This document shows positions 1-6,948 of a stretch of DNA of 15,721 nucleotides, piece by piece. Both the position numbers and the translations under genes were made by a program. Every line of letters begins with the position of its first letter. Positions within the stretch are counted from its first letter, which is position 1. The stretch is from Deltaproteobacteria bacterium (GTDB lineage: Bacteria; Desulfobacterota; GWC2-55-46; S146-73), in the NCBI GenBank assembly GCA_015492355.1, contig WGFF01000107.1:1-15721 (forward strand). Direction: 5' to 3'. The notes below the pieces were generated by a model. The model was not told where the DNA came from and did no database searches. It saw only the letters and a list, made by a program, of their open reading frames with translations.

Positions 1-1817
1 GGATAAAGATAACCATAAAGGACGAGAGAACCGATAAGTCCCATGAGTTCCTCTACAAAGGCGGTATATCGAGCTTTGTGGAGTTTCTCAACAGGAACAA
101 GAACCCCGTACATCCCAGGGTCATATACTTCTCAGGAGAGAAGGAATATGTCCAGATAGAGATAGCCCTCCAGTGGTGCGATGCCTACAACGAAAACATC
201 TTCTCCTATGCAAACAACATCAACACCACCGAGGGTGGTACCCATCTTGTGGGGTTCAAGTCAGCACTTACAAGGACGATAAACAGTTACGCATCCTCAA
301 GGAATCTTCTGAGGGATCTTAAGGAGTCCCTCCAGGGAGACGATGTAAGGGAGGGACTGACAGCGGTTGTGAGTGTGAAGCTTCCCAATCCCCAGTACGA
401 GGGTCAGACAAAGACGAAGCTCGGTAACTCAGAGGTAGAAGGGTATGTAAAGAGTATAGTAAACGAAAAACTCTCCACCTTCCTTGAGGAGCATCCCTCT
501 GTTGCAAAGAAGATAGTCCAGAAAGCCATAGAGGGTGCAAGGGCGCGTGAGGCTGCAAGAAAGGCGAAGGAGATTATAAGGAGAAAGGGTGCCCTTGACA
601 GTACGAGTCTGCCAGGGAAGCTTGCAGACTGTCAGGAGACCAACCCCAGGCTAAGTGAGCTCTTTATCGTGGAGGGAGACTCTGCGGGGGGGTCTGCAAA
701 GCAGGGCAGGGACAGGCAGTTCCAGGCGGTACTGCCCCTCAGGGGGAAGATACTCAACGTGGAAAAGGCAAGGTTCGACAAGGTGCTGGCAAACGAGGAG
801 ATAAGGACGATGATAACTGCCCTGGGCTGTGGCATAGGAAAGGAGGATTTTGATCCCAACAAACTGAGATACCACCGTATAATCATCATGACAGATGCAG
901 ACGTGGATGGCTCGCATATAAGGACCCTCCTTCTGACCTTCTTCTACAGGCAGATGCCATTCCTTGCGGAGAACGGCTATCTCTACATAGCGGAGCCACC
1001 CCTTTTCAAGGTAAAGAGGGGTAAGGAGGAGAGATACATAAAGGATGAGTCCGCCCTGGAAGAATACATATTCGAATCCGCACAGGCAGTGGTCACGCTC
1101 TACCCCAGGGGGAAGAAGACCCAGATAAAGGGCAGGGAGCTTATGGAGCTCCTCAAGAAGACCGCAAGGTTCCAGCGTATACTCACAAGGATGGGAAGGC
1201 GCGGTATGGATACCAGCATAATAGGTGCCCTTGCCCTTGATAACATAAGTGTGGATACGCTCAAGAGCCAGAGAGCCACTGTAAATCTCTTCGACAATCT
1301 CAAGACCTATCTCAGGGCATTCCACCCTGATATATTCCCTGTGGAGTTTTCCACAGAGAAGGACCCAGAACACGGTACATTTACCATGAGGTGTGTATCC
1401 AGGCCGAATGGTGCACCTGTGGAGACGGTCATAGATGCGGAGTTTGTATCATCCGCAGAGTTCCAGGAACTGAAGAACCTGGGCAGGGAACTCAGGAACT
1501 TTGGTGGTCCACCCTTCATAATCGAGGACAGGGACCATAAGGAAGAGGTGCGCACACTTAAAGACCTCATGGACAGGGTGCTCGATATCGGCAAAAAGGG
1601 TCTTACCATACAGAGATACAAGGGACTCGGAGAGATGAACCCGGATCAGCTCTGGGAGACCACCATGGACCCTGAGAGAAGACGGCTCAGACAGGTGAGG
1701 ATAGAGGACGAGGTGGAGGCAGAGGAGATATTCACCAAACTCATGGGCGATCAGGTGGAGGCAAGAAGGGAGTTCATAGAAAAGCACGCCCTTGAGGTGG
1801 AAAACCTTGACATATAG
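1..1817 (+). CDS. gyrB: DNA gyrase subunit B (5'-truncated by window edge)
   Basis: The reading frame is open from base 3 and has no start in the window. By comparison with E. coli GyrB (about 804 residues), roughly 200 N-terminal residues, most of the GHKL ATPase domain, are missing. GyrB is the ATP-hydrolysing subunit of the A2B2 gyrase that introduces negative supercoils. Visible parts, numbered from the GTG at 78: transducer domain with the QTKTKLGN loop (about 110-117); TOPRIM domain with EGDSAGG (199-205, catalytic Glu) and the metal-binding acidic run TDADVDGSH (272-280); a long insertion of about 170 residues as in proteobacterial GyrB; and the tail motif QRYKGLGEMNPDQLWETTMDPE. It ends in the typical ...LEVENLDI. 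ParE is less likely because of the insertion and the tail. The next gene starts 11 bp downstream, so the two are probably co-transcribed. Confidence 0.98.
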   Translation, partial: IKITIKDERTDKSHEFLYKGGISSFVEFLNRNKNPVHPRVIYFSGEKEYVQIEIALQWCDAYNENIFSYANNINTTEGGTHLVGFKSALTRTINSYASSRNLLRDLKESLQGDDVREGLTAVVSVKLPNPQYEGQTKTKLGNSEVEGYVKSIVNEKLSTFLEEHPSVAKKIVQKAIEGARAREAARKAKEIIRRKGALDSTSLPGKLADCQETNPRLSELFIVEGDSAGGSAKQGRDRQFQAVLPLRGKILNVEKARFDKVLANEEIRTMITALGCGIGKEDFDPNKLRYHRIIIMTDADVDGSHIRTLLLTFFYRQMPFLAENGYLYIAEPPLFKVKRGKEERYIKDESALEEYIFESAQAVVTLYPRGKKTQIKGRELMELLKKTARFQRILTRMGRRGMDTSIIGALALDNISVDTLKSQRATVNLFDNLKTYLRAFHPDIFPVEFSTEKDPEHGTFTMRCVSRPNGAPVETVIDAEFVSSAEFQELKNLGRELRNFGGPPFIIEDRDHKEEVRTLKDLMDRVLDIGKKGLTIQRYKGLGEMNPDQLWETTMDPERRRLRQVRIEDEVEAEEIFTKLMGDQVEARREFIEKHALEVENLDI

Positions 1818-1828
1818 AGGAAACAGGG

Positions 1829-2653
1829 ATGACAAAGGGAAGAACGCAGAAGGTAGGTCTCTATATAGACGTGGTAAACATCGCCCGTAACGGCGGGTAT
1901 GGCATGAGGTTCGATATACTGAGGGACTTTGCCTGCAGGGACAACGGTGAACCCATAAGGCTCAATGCCTATGTTGCCTATGACGAGGAAAGGGCACGGG
2001 TGGATTATGATTACAGGGACAGAACACTCAATTTTTATTCCACCCTCAGGGACTTCGGCTACAAGGTCATAGAAAAGACCGTTACATGGTACACGGACGA
2101 TACGGGCAACCGCTTCGGCAAGGCTAACGCAGATCTCGATATGGCTGTAGATGCACTTTTGCAGTCAGAGAACCTCGACAGGGTACTCCTTGCCACAGGG
2201 GACGGTGATTTCGTGCAGGTTGTAAGGGCTCTCCAGAACAGGGGTTGCAGGGTGGAGGCAGTTGCCTTCCAGAACGTATCATCCATACTCAAACGGGAGG
2301 TAGACCTCTTCATGTCAGGCTACCTTATACCCAATCTTCTGCCCGTTGACAGTGGCGATCCCAAAAAGAGCTGGGGGGATGTGGGTTCAAGGGTAAGGGG
2401 TATATGCTACACCTACAACCATTCAAAGAACTTCGGGTTCATGCGATACCTTGTACGTATAGGTCCTGGACTATGGATAACAGACACCAGAAGGGCGGAC
2501 TCTCCCTACTCCACAGCCTTTGCCCATGAATCGAACTTCGACCCCTCCATAGACCTCCTGCAACTGCCGAGCAGAGAACATATCTTTGAGTTCACCCTCA
2601 TAAAGGGTGAAAAGGGGCTTCAGGCATCGAACATAGTCCAGATATATCCGTAA
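1829..2653 (+). CDS. NYN-domain (LabA/DUF88-type) nuclease fused to a cold-shock-like domain
   Basis: A 274-residue soluble protein. Residues about 8-150 form an NYN (PIN-like) domain. The conserved acidic set is visible: YIDVVN (D14, N17), KANADLDMAVDAL (D102, D104) and ATGDGDF (D125, D127). Such domains are metal-dependent RNases or are predicted to be. Residues about 188-274 look like a cold-shock OB fold: an RNP1-like KNFGFMRYL, an RNP2-like TAFAHESNF, and a C-terminal FEFTLIKGEKGLQASNI pattern typical of CSD proteins. The inferred role is RNA binding and cleavage; the substrate is unknown. The start ATG has GAGG 8 nt upstream, overlapping the end of gyrB, which supports translation from a gyrB message. 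A weak hairpin with TTTT lies downstream at 2678. Confidence 0.85.
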   Translation: MTKGRTQKVGLYIDVVNIARNGGYGMRFDILRDFACRDNGEPIRLNAYVAYDEERARVDYDYRDRTLNFYSTLRDFGYKVIEKTVTWYTDDTGNRFGKANADLDMAVDALLQSENLDRVLLATGDGDFVQVVRALQNRGCRVEAVAFQNVSSILKREVDLFMSGYLIPNLLPVDSGDPKKSWGDVGSRVRGICYTYNHSKNFGFMRYLVRIGPGLWITDTRRADSPYSTAFAHESNFDPSIDLLQLPSREHIFEFTLIKGEKGLQASNIVQIYP

Positions 2654-2677
2654 CTACCAGATGAAAGGAAAGTACCG

Positions 2678-2696
2678 AAGGGTGAACCACCCTTTT
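2678..2696 (+). terminator. Short hairpin plus T-run after the NYN gene
   Basis: Arms AAGGGTG (2678-2684) and CACCCTT (2688-2694) pair perfectly over 7 bp around an AAC loop, and TTTT runs through 2693-2696. It lies 25 bp after the NYN gene stop, in the 127-bp gap between convergent transcription units. The T-run is short, so this is only a plausible weak terminator. No stronger terminator for tatC is visible in the same gap. Confidence 0.4.
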
Positions 2697-2780
2697 CATG
2701 CAGGGGGGCTTACCCTGTAGGTTTGCCTTTATGTGTTCTACCAGAGGGTGAAAAATAAGGGGTAAAGGGGCTTTTCCTTC

Positions 2781-3560
2781 TTAGAATCCGTAATAGTCCT
2801 CTTTTTGTTCTGTCTCTTCCTCTACTGTCTCTTCCTTTTTCTTTGCGAAGACCTTTGCTATTATAACGCTTATTCCATAAAGTATCATTATAGGTCCTGC
2901 CATGAGGAACTGACTGAAGGCATCTGGCGGGGTCAGGAGGGCACCCACCACGAGAGCCATAACCAGGGCGTACTTCCAGTACGATATGAGCATCGGTGCA
3001 TCCACCACCCCGAGCCTTGTGAGAACGAGTATGAACAGGGGCATCTGAAAGACCACCCCAAAGGCTATGAGGAGTTTTGTTGCAAGGGAGAAGTAAAGCC
3101 CTATGGAGAGGACAGGTCTGAGCTCAGGGCTGGCAAAGCTCAAAAGATACTTGAATCCCACCGGGAAGACCACAAAGTATGCAAACACCACCCCAAGCCC
3201 AAAGAGCACCACCGATGCAAACACCACTGGCAGAAACCATCGCCTTTCGTGTTCGTAGAGTCCTGGTGCAACAAACAACCATGTCTGGTACAGTATCACA
3301 GGGCTGGCAAGTATGATACCAGAGACGAGCGCAACCTTCAGATAGGTAAAGAACGGCTCCACCACCCCTGTAAAGGCGAGGAACTCATGTCCTTCTGGAA
3401 GGGCAGGCATGAGGGGCTTTTTGAGGATATCGAAGAGTTCCTCTGAAAAGGCATAACTTACTCCGAACCCCACACCAACCGCAATAAGGGAGATGATAAG
3501 TCTCTGGCGGAGCTCGCTCAGGTGCGCGGTAAAGGGCATCCTTTTCTCATCCCTTACCAT
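2781..3560 (-). CDS. tatC: Sec-independent (twin-arginine) protein translocase TatC
   Basis: A 259-residue polytopic inner-membrane protein, close to the 258 residues of E. coli TatC. TatC binds twin-arginine signal peptides and nucleates the Tat pore for folded proteins. Diagnostic motifs: the N-terminal HLSELRQRL (13-21), SPVILYQTWLFVAPGLYEHERR (86-107) with the conserved signal-peptide-binding Glu in the HERR loop, FAYFVVFP (126-133), FGVVFQMP (167-174) and LLTPPDAFSQ (208-217). About six hydrophobic segments are followed by a charged Lys/Glu-rich tail. The residue matching E. coli E170 is Gln here. The gene begins 3 nt after the tatA/B-like stop (TAG TCC ATG). An alternative start at Met8, behind AAGGGATGAG, cannot be excluded. 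Confidence 0.97.
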   Translation of the reverse strand: MVRDEKRMPFTAHLSELRQRLIISLIAVGVGFGVSYAFSEELFDILKKPLMPALPEGHEFLAFTGVVEPFFTYLKVALVSGIILASPVILYQTWLFVAPGLYEHERRWFLPVVFASVVLFGLGVVFAYFVVFPVGFKYLLSFASPELRPVLSIGLYFSLATKLLIAFGVVFQMPLFILVLTRLGVVDAPMLISYWKYALVMALVVGALLTPPDAFSQFLMAGPIMILYGISVIIAKVFAKKKEETVEEETEQKEDYYGF

Positions 3561-3563
3561 GGA

Positions 3564-3827
3564 CTATCCCGCTGTCCTCCCTCTCTTTTTCTCATCCTTC
3601 TGGTCTCTGTCAGGCGGTGGGGTGTCCGATGTGCCTGACACCTCTGGTTTTATCTCCTCTATGGTGGTGGACACATCGACCGACTTTTTAAGATCATCCG
3701 TTGCCTTCTTGAACTCCCCGAACGCCCTTCCCAGTGCCTTGGCTATCTCGGGGAGTTTTTCAGGACCTATGGCAATAAGGGCTATCACGAGTATGACCAG
3801 TATCTCTGTAAACCCTATACCGAACAT
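3564..3827 (-). CDS. tatB: Twin-arginine translocase TatA/TatB family subunit
   Basis: An 87-residue protein with the Tat small-subunit layout: a short N-terminal transmembrane helix (about 5-21), the hinge IGPEKLPE, an amphipathic helix (KALGRAFGEFKKATDDLKK), and a hydrophilic, probably disordered tail rich in Asp, Lys and Pro. The beginning MFGIGFTEIL with GPEKLP is closer to TatB than to the FG-hinge TatA form, but single TatA/B proteins in minimal Tat systems can look the same, so the symbol is tentative. It lies 16 bp after uspA and 3 bp before tatC on the same strand. AAGGGAT sits a few bases before the ATG. A second tatA would have to be elsewhere in the genome. Confidence 0.9.
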   Translation of the reverse strand: MFGIGFTEILVILVIALIAIGPEKLPEIAKALGRAFGEFKKATDDLKKSVDVSTTIEEIKPEVSGTSDTPPPDRDQKDEKKRGRTAG

Positions 3828-3843
3828 AACATCCCTTTTTTCC

Positions 3844-4299
3844 CTACTTGGAAGGATGGACTATGAGGACCGGGCAGTCTGTCTTTCTTATAACACGTTC
3901 GGTGGTACTTCCAAAAAGGAATCTGTCCAGTCCCTCCTTACAGTAACTCACCATGACTATAATATCTATATTCTCCTTCTCCACAAACCTTACTATCTCT
4001 TTGTACGGTTCTCCCTCAAGGAGTACACTCTCGTAGTCCTTAAACTCCCTCAATCCCTCCTTGCAGAAACTTTTGAGAAGCCCCTCTGCCCTCTGCTTCA
4101 TCTCCTCATCGAGCCTTTCAAAGGATATGTGGGGCACGTAAAAGCCTGCCGCCTCGTCGGAGAAATTCACTACATGCACAACGTATAGCCTTGCAGAATA
4201 CCTCCTTGCCAGAGAAAGGGCGTACTGGAGGGCTTCCTTCGATGGCTCGGTAAAGTCTGTCGGGAAGAGTATCTTTTTGAAGTCTACAGTCCTTTCCAT
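3844..4299 (-). CDS. Universal stress protein (UspA family) with degenerate ATP motif
   Basis: A 151-residue single-domain Usp. The N terminus FKKILFPTDFTEPSKEAL (D15) and the C-terminal FGSTTERVIRKTDCPVLIVHP match the family. ATP-binding Usps carry G-2X-G-9X-G(S/T). Here the first two glycines align with Val117 and Cys120 (MVSYCKEG), and only the last G-S pair (130-131) is kept, so ATP binding is doubtful. These proteins are cytoplasmic, usually dimeric, and associated with stress survival; the exact role is unknown. It is the first gene of a three-gene - strand unit with tatB and tatC. AGAGGGG precedes the ATG by about 6 nt, and a promoter is visible near 4411. Confidence 0.9.
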   Translation of the reverse strand: MERTVDFKKILFPTDFTEPSKEALQYALSLARRYSARLYVVHVVNFSDEAAGFYVPHISFERLDEEMKQRAEGLLKSFCKEGLREFKDYESVLLEGEPYKEIVRFVEKENIDIIVMVSYCKEGLDRFLFGSTTERVIRKTDCPVLIVHPSK

Positions 4300-4410
4300 A
4301 TGAACCCCTCTCTAAAGCGGATTTTTTAAAAAAACTCCATCCCCTGTCCAATCCAGCCCCCGACCAGGGTCTTTCGGGATTTTTGTGGTCTCGATTAAGT
4401 ATTGTATCTT

Positions 4411-4441
4411 ATTATAACATTACAATCCTTTTCAACCTCAA
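4411..4441 (-). promoter_or_regulatory. Extended -10 promoter for uspA-tatB-tatC
   Basis: On the - strand the sequence reads TGTTATAAT (4419 down to 4411), which is an exact extended -10 element with a consensus TATAAT hexamer. A weak -35 candidate TTGAGG lies at 4436-4441 with a 19-bp spacer. Extended -10 promoters tolerate a poor -35. The predicted start near 4404 gives a leader of about 105 nt before uspA. Confidence 0.55.
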
Positions 4442-4462
4442 AATTTCGAAATCTCCACGTAC

Positions 4463-4491
4463 TTGCCCTCGGGGGCTCGACATAGTAATAT
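4463..4491 (+). promoter_or_regulatory. Candidate promoter for rarA (near-leaderless)
   Basis: TTGCCC at 4463-4468 and TAATAT at 4486-4491 are separated by exactly 17 bp. Transcription would start around 4498, the A of the rarA ATG. There is no Shine-Dalgarno-like sequence before that ATG. Each hexamer matches the sigma-70 consensus at only four positions, so support is modest. Confidence 0.35.
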
Positions 4492-4497
4492 CTCTTT

Positions 4498-5817
4498 ATG
4501 GACCTCTTCAACCACACCACTGAAGACCTCCCTACCTCCTCTCCCCTTGCGGACAGGATGAGACCAAGGGGTGTGGATGAGTTCACAGGACAGAGACATC
4601 TTCTCAGTAAGGGCAGATTCCTTGAGCGTGTGATAAGAACAGGGGATGTCCCTTCCCTTATACTGTGGGGACCACCAGGCTCTGGCAAGACCACCATTGC
4701 ACGTATCATAGCAGAGTCGTCCGGGGCGGATTTCATAGAGTTCTCCGCTGTGCTCTCTGGTGTAAAGGATGTAAGGGATGTGGTAAGAAGGGCAAGGGAG
4801 AATCTCAGGAGGGGAAGGAGGACCATCCTCTTTGTGGACGAGATACACAGGTTCAACAAGGCTCAGCAGGATGCCTTCCTGCCCCATGTGGAGGATGGTA
4901 CGATAACGCTCATAGGTGCGACAACAGAGAATCCATCCTTTGAGGTAATCTCCCCCCTCCTTTCAAGGTGCAAGGTGCTTGTACTTGAGCCCCTTTCTAA
5001 GGATGATATCACTACCATCGTGAAAAGGGCACTCTCAGACAGGGAAAGGGGACTCGGTAATATAAAGGCAGAGGTGGATGAGGGGGTTGTGGACTTTATC
5101 TCAGACAGGTCGAACGGGGATGCAAGGTGTGCGCTGAACACCCTTGAGACCGCATTCATGATAGCAGAGCCCGACGAGAACGGCACAAGGCATATAACCG
5201 TAGAGGTTGTGGTTGAAGCCATGCAGAAAAGGGCACTCCTCTATGACAGGGCTGGTGATGAGCACTACAATGTTATCTCTGCCTTCATAAAGAGCATGCG
5301 CGGGAGTGATCCTGATGGGGCTCTCTACTGGCTTGCAAGGATGATAGAGGCTGGTGAAGACCCCCTCTTCATAGCGCGCAGGATGGTGATATTCGCCTCG
5401 GAGGATATAGGCAATGCAGACCCTCAGGCACTGAGGGTTGCGGTGGCTGTGAAGGATGCAGTGCACTTTGTAGGCATGCCAGAGGGATGGATACCCCTTG
5501 CCCAGGGTGTGGTATACCTTTCAACCGCACCCAAATCCAATGCATCGTACATCGCCTACCTCAGGGCACTCGATGATGTGAAGAAAAAGGGTGCCCTACC
5601 TGTACCACTCCATATAAGGAACGCACCCACAAGACTCATGAAACATCTCCGCTATGGGAAGGGGTACAAATACCCCCATGACTATCCAGACGCAGTGGTA
5701 AAACAGGACTACCTGCCAGAAGAACTCCGTGGAAGAACATACTACCACCCCTCAAAAAGGGGTTTTGAAAAGGAAATAGCAGAACGCATGGAGAGGATAA
5801 AGAGATTGAAAAAGTAG
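4498..5817 (+). CDS. rarA: Replication-associated recombination protein A (RarA/MgsA), AAA+ ATPase
   Basis: A 439-residue AAA+ clamp-loader-like ATPase of the RarA/MgsA/WRNIP1 family, which acts at stalled replication forks together with SSB. The N terminus MDLF...PLADRMRPRGVDEFTGQ is characteristic. Walker A is GPPGSGKT (58-65), Walker B is LFVDEIHRF (111-119), sensor 1 is GATTEN (140-145), and PLLSRCKV holds the arginine-finger region. The C-terminal tetramerisation region has SASEDIGNAD-like FASEDIGNAD and the ending PHDYPDA...YLPEELRGRTYYHPS found across the family. Length is normal. The ATG at 4498 is the first possible start because an in-frame TAA lies at 4486-4488; no ribosome binding site is visible. 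It stands alone between the divergent uspA unit and the biotin operon. Confidence 0.96.
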   Translation: MDLFNHTTEDLPTSSPLADRMRPRGVDEFTGQRHLLSKGRFLERVIRTGDVPSLILWGPPGSGKTTIARIIAESSGADFIEFSAVLSGVKDVRDVVRRARENLRRGRRTILFVDEIHRFNKAQQDAFLPHVEDGTITLIGATTENPSFEVISPLLSRCKVLVLEPLSKDDITTIVKRALSDRERGLGNIKAEVDEGVVDFISDRSNGDARCALNTLETAFMIAEPDENGTRHITVEVVVEAMQKRALLYDRAGDEHYNVISAFIKSMRGSDPDGALYWLARMIEAGEDPLFIARRMVIFASEDIGNADPQALRVAVAVKDAVHFVGMPEGWIPLAQGVVYLSTAPKSNASYIAYLRALDDVKKKGALPVPLHIRNAPTRLMKHLRYGKGYKYPHDYPDAVVKQDYLPEELRGRTYYHPSKRGFEKEIAERMERIKRLKK

Positions 5818-5832
5818 AGAACATCCCCCCTC

Positions 5833-5845
5833 CCCAAAAACCTTC
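5833..5845 (+). repeat. Dispersed short repeat, copy after rarA
   Basis: CCCAAAAACCTTC is an exact 13-base match to 8909-8921 in the bioHC linker. It sits 16 bp after the rarA stop, in the 122-bp gap before bioB that also holds the BirA operator. Confidence 0.45.
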
Positions 5846-5896
5846 CCTTAAAAATTCACCAGACTCAGAGCCGATAAAAGGGAGCGGAAATCCATC

Positions 5897-5927
5897 TTGT
5901 TAACCCATTGCCAAAACTGGTTGACAA
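5897..5927 (+). promoter_or_regulatory. BirA biotin operator
   Basis: An imperfect inverted repeat: TTGTTAACC (5897-5905) and GGTTGACAA (5919-5927), identical in reverse complement except for one base. Fifteen bases separate the inner AAC and GTT. This matches the established BirA operator layout (TTGT-AAC, 14-16 nt, GTT-ACAA). It sits 12 bp before the first bioB start, as expected for biotinyl-AMP/BirA repression of the operon. The bifunctional BirA itself is not in the window. Confidence 0.88.
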
Positions 5928-5949
5928 GGTGGTCTTTATATGTTATCAA
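5921..5949 (+). promoter_or_regulatory. Candidate promoter overlapping the BirA operator
   Basis: TTGACA at 5921-5926 is a perfect -35 hexamer inside the right operator arm. Seventeen bp later comes TATCAA (5944-5949), preceded by TG at 5941-5942 (extended -10). It would start transcripts at about 5956. That is inside the longest bioB frame and next to a second in-frame ATG at 5958. The overlap would make BirA binding block RNA polymerase directly. It conflicts with using the AAGGTGG ribosome binding site at 5926. Confidence 0.45.
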
Positions 5950-6938
5950 CTCACCCCATGGAGGATATACTCGACATAGCCCTCAGGAAGGGTCTCAGCG
6001 GAGAGGGACTGGATTTTGAGGAGGGTTTAAGGATTACGGAGCTCGGGGATGAGAGGCTCTTCGATATCCTGGCTATATCCGAAAGGATAAGGGCACACCA
6101 CAGGGGTAGAGAGGTCATCCTCTGTTCTATCATAAATGCAAAGAGTGGGCTTTGTGGGGAGGACTGTAGCTTCTGTGCCCAGTCCGTGCATTACAGTACA
6201 GGTGTGAGGACCTACCCGATGGTAGAGCCAGGGAGTATTGTAAGGGCTGCGGAGGATGCACTCAGGAGGGGAGCAAGGGAGTTCTCAATCGTTACGAGCG
6301 GTAGGGGCATAGAGAGGGAAAAGGAACTCCACATACTCGAAGAGGCGATAAAGGGGATGAGGGAGGGACTCCCCATAGAGAGGTGTGCATCCCTGGGTAT
6401 TGTCAAAAAGGATACCCTTGAGAGGCTCAAGGAGGCAGGGCTCCAGAGTTACCACCACAATCTTGAAACATCGAGGAGTTTTTTCCCCAATGTATGTACC
6501 ACCCATGACTACGAGGAGGATGTAAAGACCATACGATATGCCAAGGAGGCAGGGCTCCATGTGTGCTGTGGTGGGGTATTCGGCATAGGTGAAAACTGGT
6601 ACCACAGGGTGGAACTTGCGGTTACACTCAGGGAACTCGATGTTGACTCCATCCCCATAAACTTCCTCAATCCAAGACCAGGGACACCCCTTGAGGGTGG
6701 TTCAAACCTCACGCCCATTGAGTGCCTGAGGATAATAGCACTTTACAGATTCATGCTCCCTGCAAAGGATATCATCATCTGCGGTGGCAGGGAGCTGAAC
6801 CTCAGGGACCTTCAGTGCCTTATCTTTGCAGCAGGAGCAAGTGGTATGATGGTGGGTGGCTACCTCACCACAAAGGGAAGGGAACCAGAAAAGGACCTCC
6901 TCATGCTCAGAGACCTGGGGCTAAGTCCAAGGAAGTAA
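5940..6938 (+). CDS. bioB: Biotin synthase BioB
   Basis: A 332-residue radical SAM enzyme that inserts sulfur into dethiobiotin, the last biotin step. The radical-SAM [4Fe-4S] motif CGEDCSFC supplies C72, C76 and C79. YHHNLETS (171-178), GIGE (215-218), NPRPGTPL and CGGREL (with R284, the arginine that corresponds to E. coli R260) are family hallmarks. Of the three classical auxiliary-cluster cysteines, C149 (RCASLG) and C209 (HVCCGG) are present. The position of E. coli C97 is Ser116 (REFSIVTSGRG). An additional cysteine, C186, occurs in NVCTTH. The start at 5940 has AAGGTGG 7 nt upstream; ATG 5958 (Met7) is an alternative and loses no conserved residue. First gene of the operon, behind the BirA operator; bioF follows after 10 bp. 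Confidence 0.96.
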   Translation: MLSTHPMEDILDIALRKGLSGEGLDFEEGLRITELGDERLFDILAISERIRAHHRGREVILCSIINAKSGLCGEDCSFCAQSVHYSTGVRTYPMVEPGSIVRAAEDALRRGAREFSIVTSGRGIEREKELHILEEAIKGMREGLPIERCASLGIVKKDTLERLKEAGLQSYHHNLETSRSFFPNVCTTHDYEEDVKTIRYAKEAGLHVCCGGVFGIGENWYHRVELAVTLRELDVDSIPINFLNPRPGTPLEGGSNLTPIECLRIIALYRFMLPAKDIIICGGRELNLRDLQCLIFAAGASGMMVGGYLTTKGREPEKDLLMLRDLGLSPRK

Positions 6939-6948
6939 GACCCCTGTC

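Noticed and set aside
2701..2717. CAGGG/CCCTG hairpin as a tatC terminator
   Set aside because: Five base pairs around a seven-base loop with no T-run on the - strand side; too weak to call.
2805..3446. A 213-codon + strand open frame antisense to tatC
   Set aside because: TatC on the - strand is unmistakable; the + frame translation is rich in Cys, His and Glu with no domain pattern and is a shadow of membrane-protein codons.
4359..4378. CCCGA/TCGGG hairpin with ATTTTT as a terminator for a + strand transcript
   Set aside because: No + strand gene lies upstream to terminate; the stem is only 5 bp with a 10-base loop. It falls in the uspA leader on the other strand, where no T-run follows.
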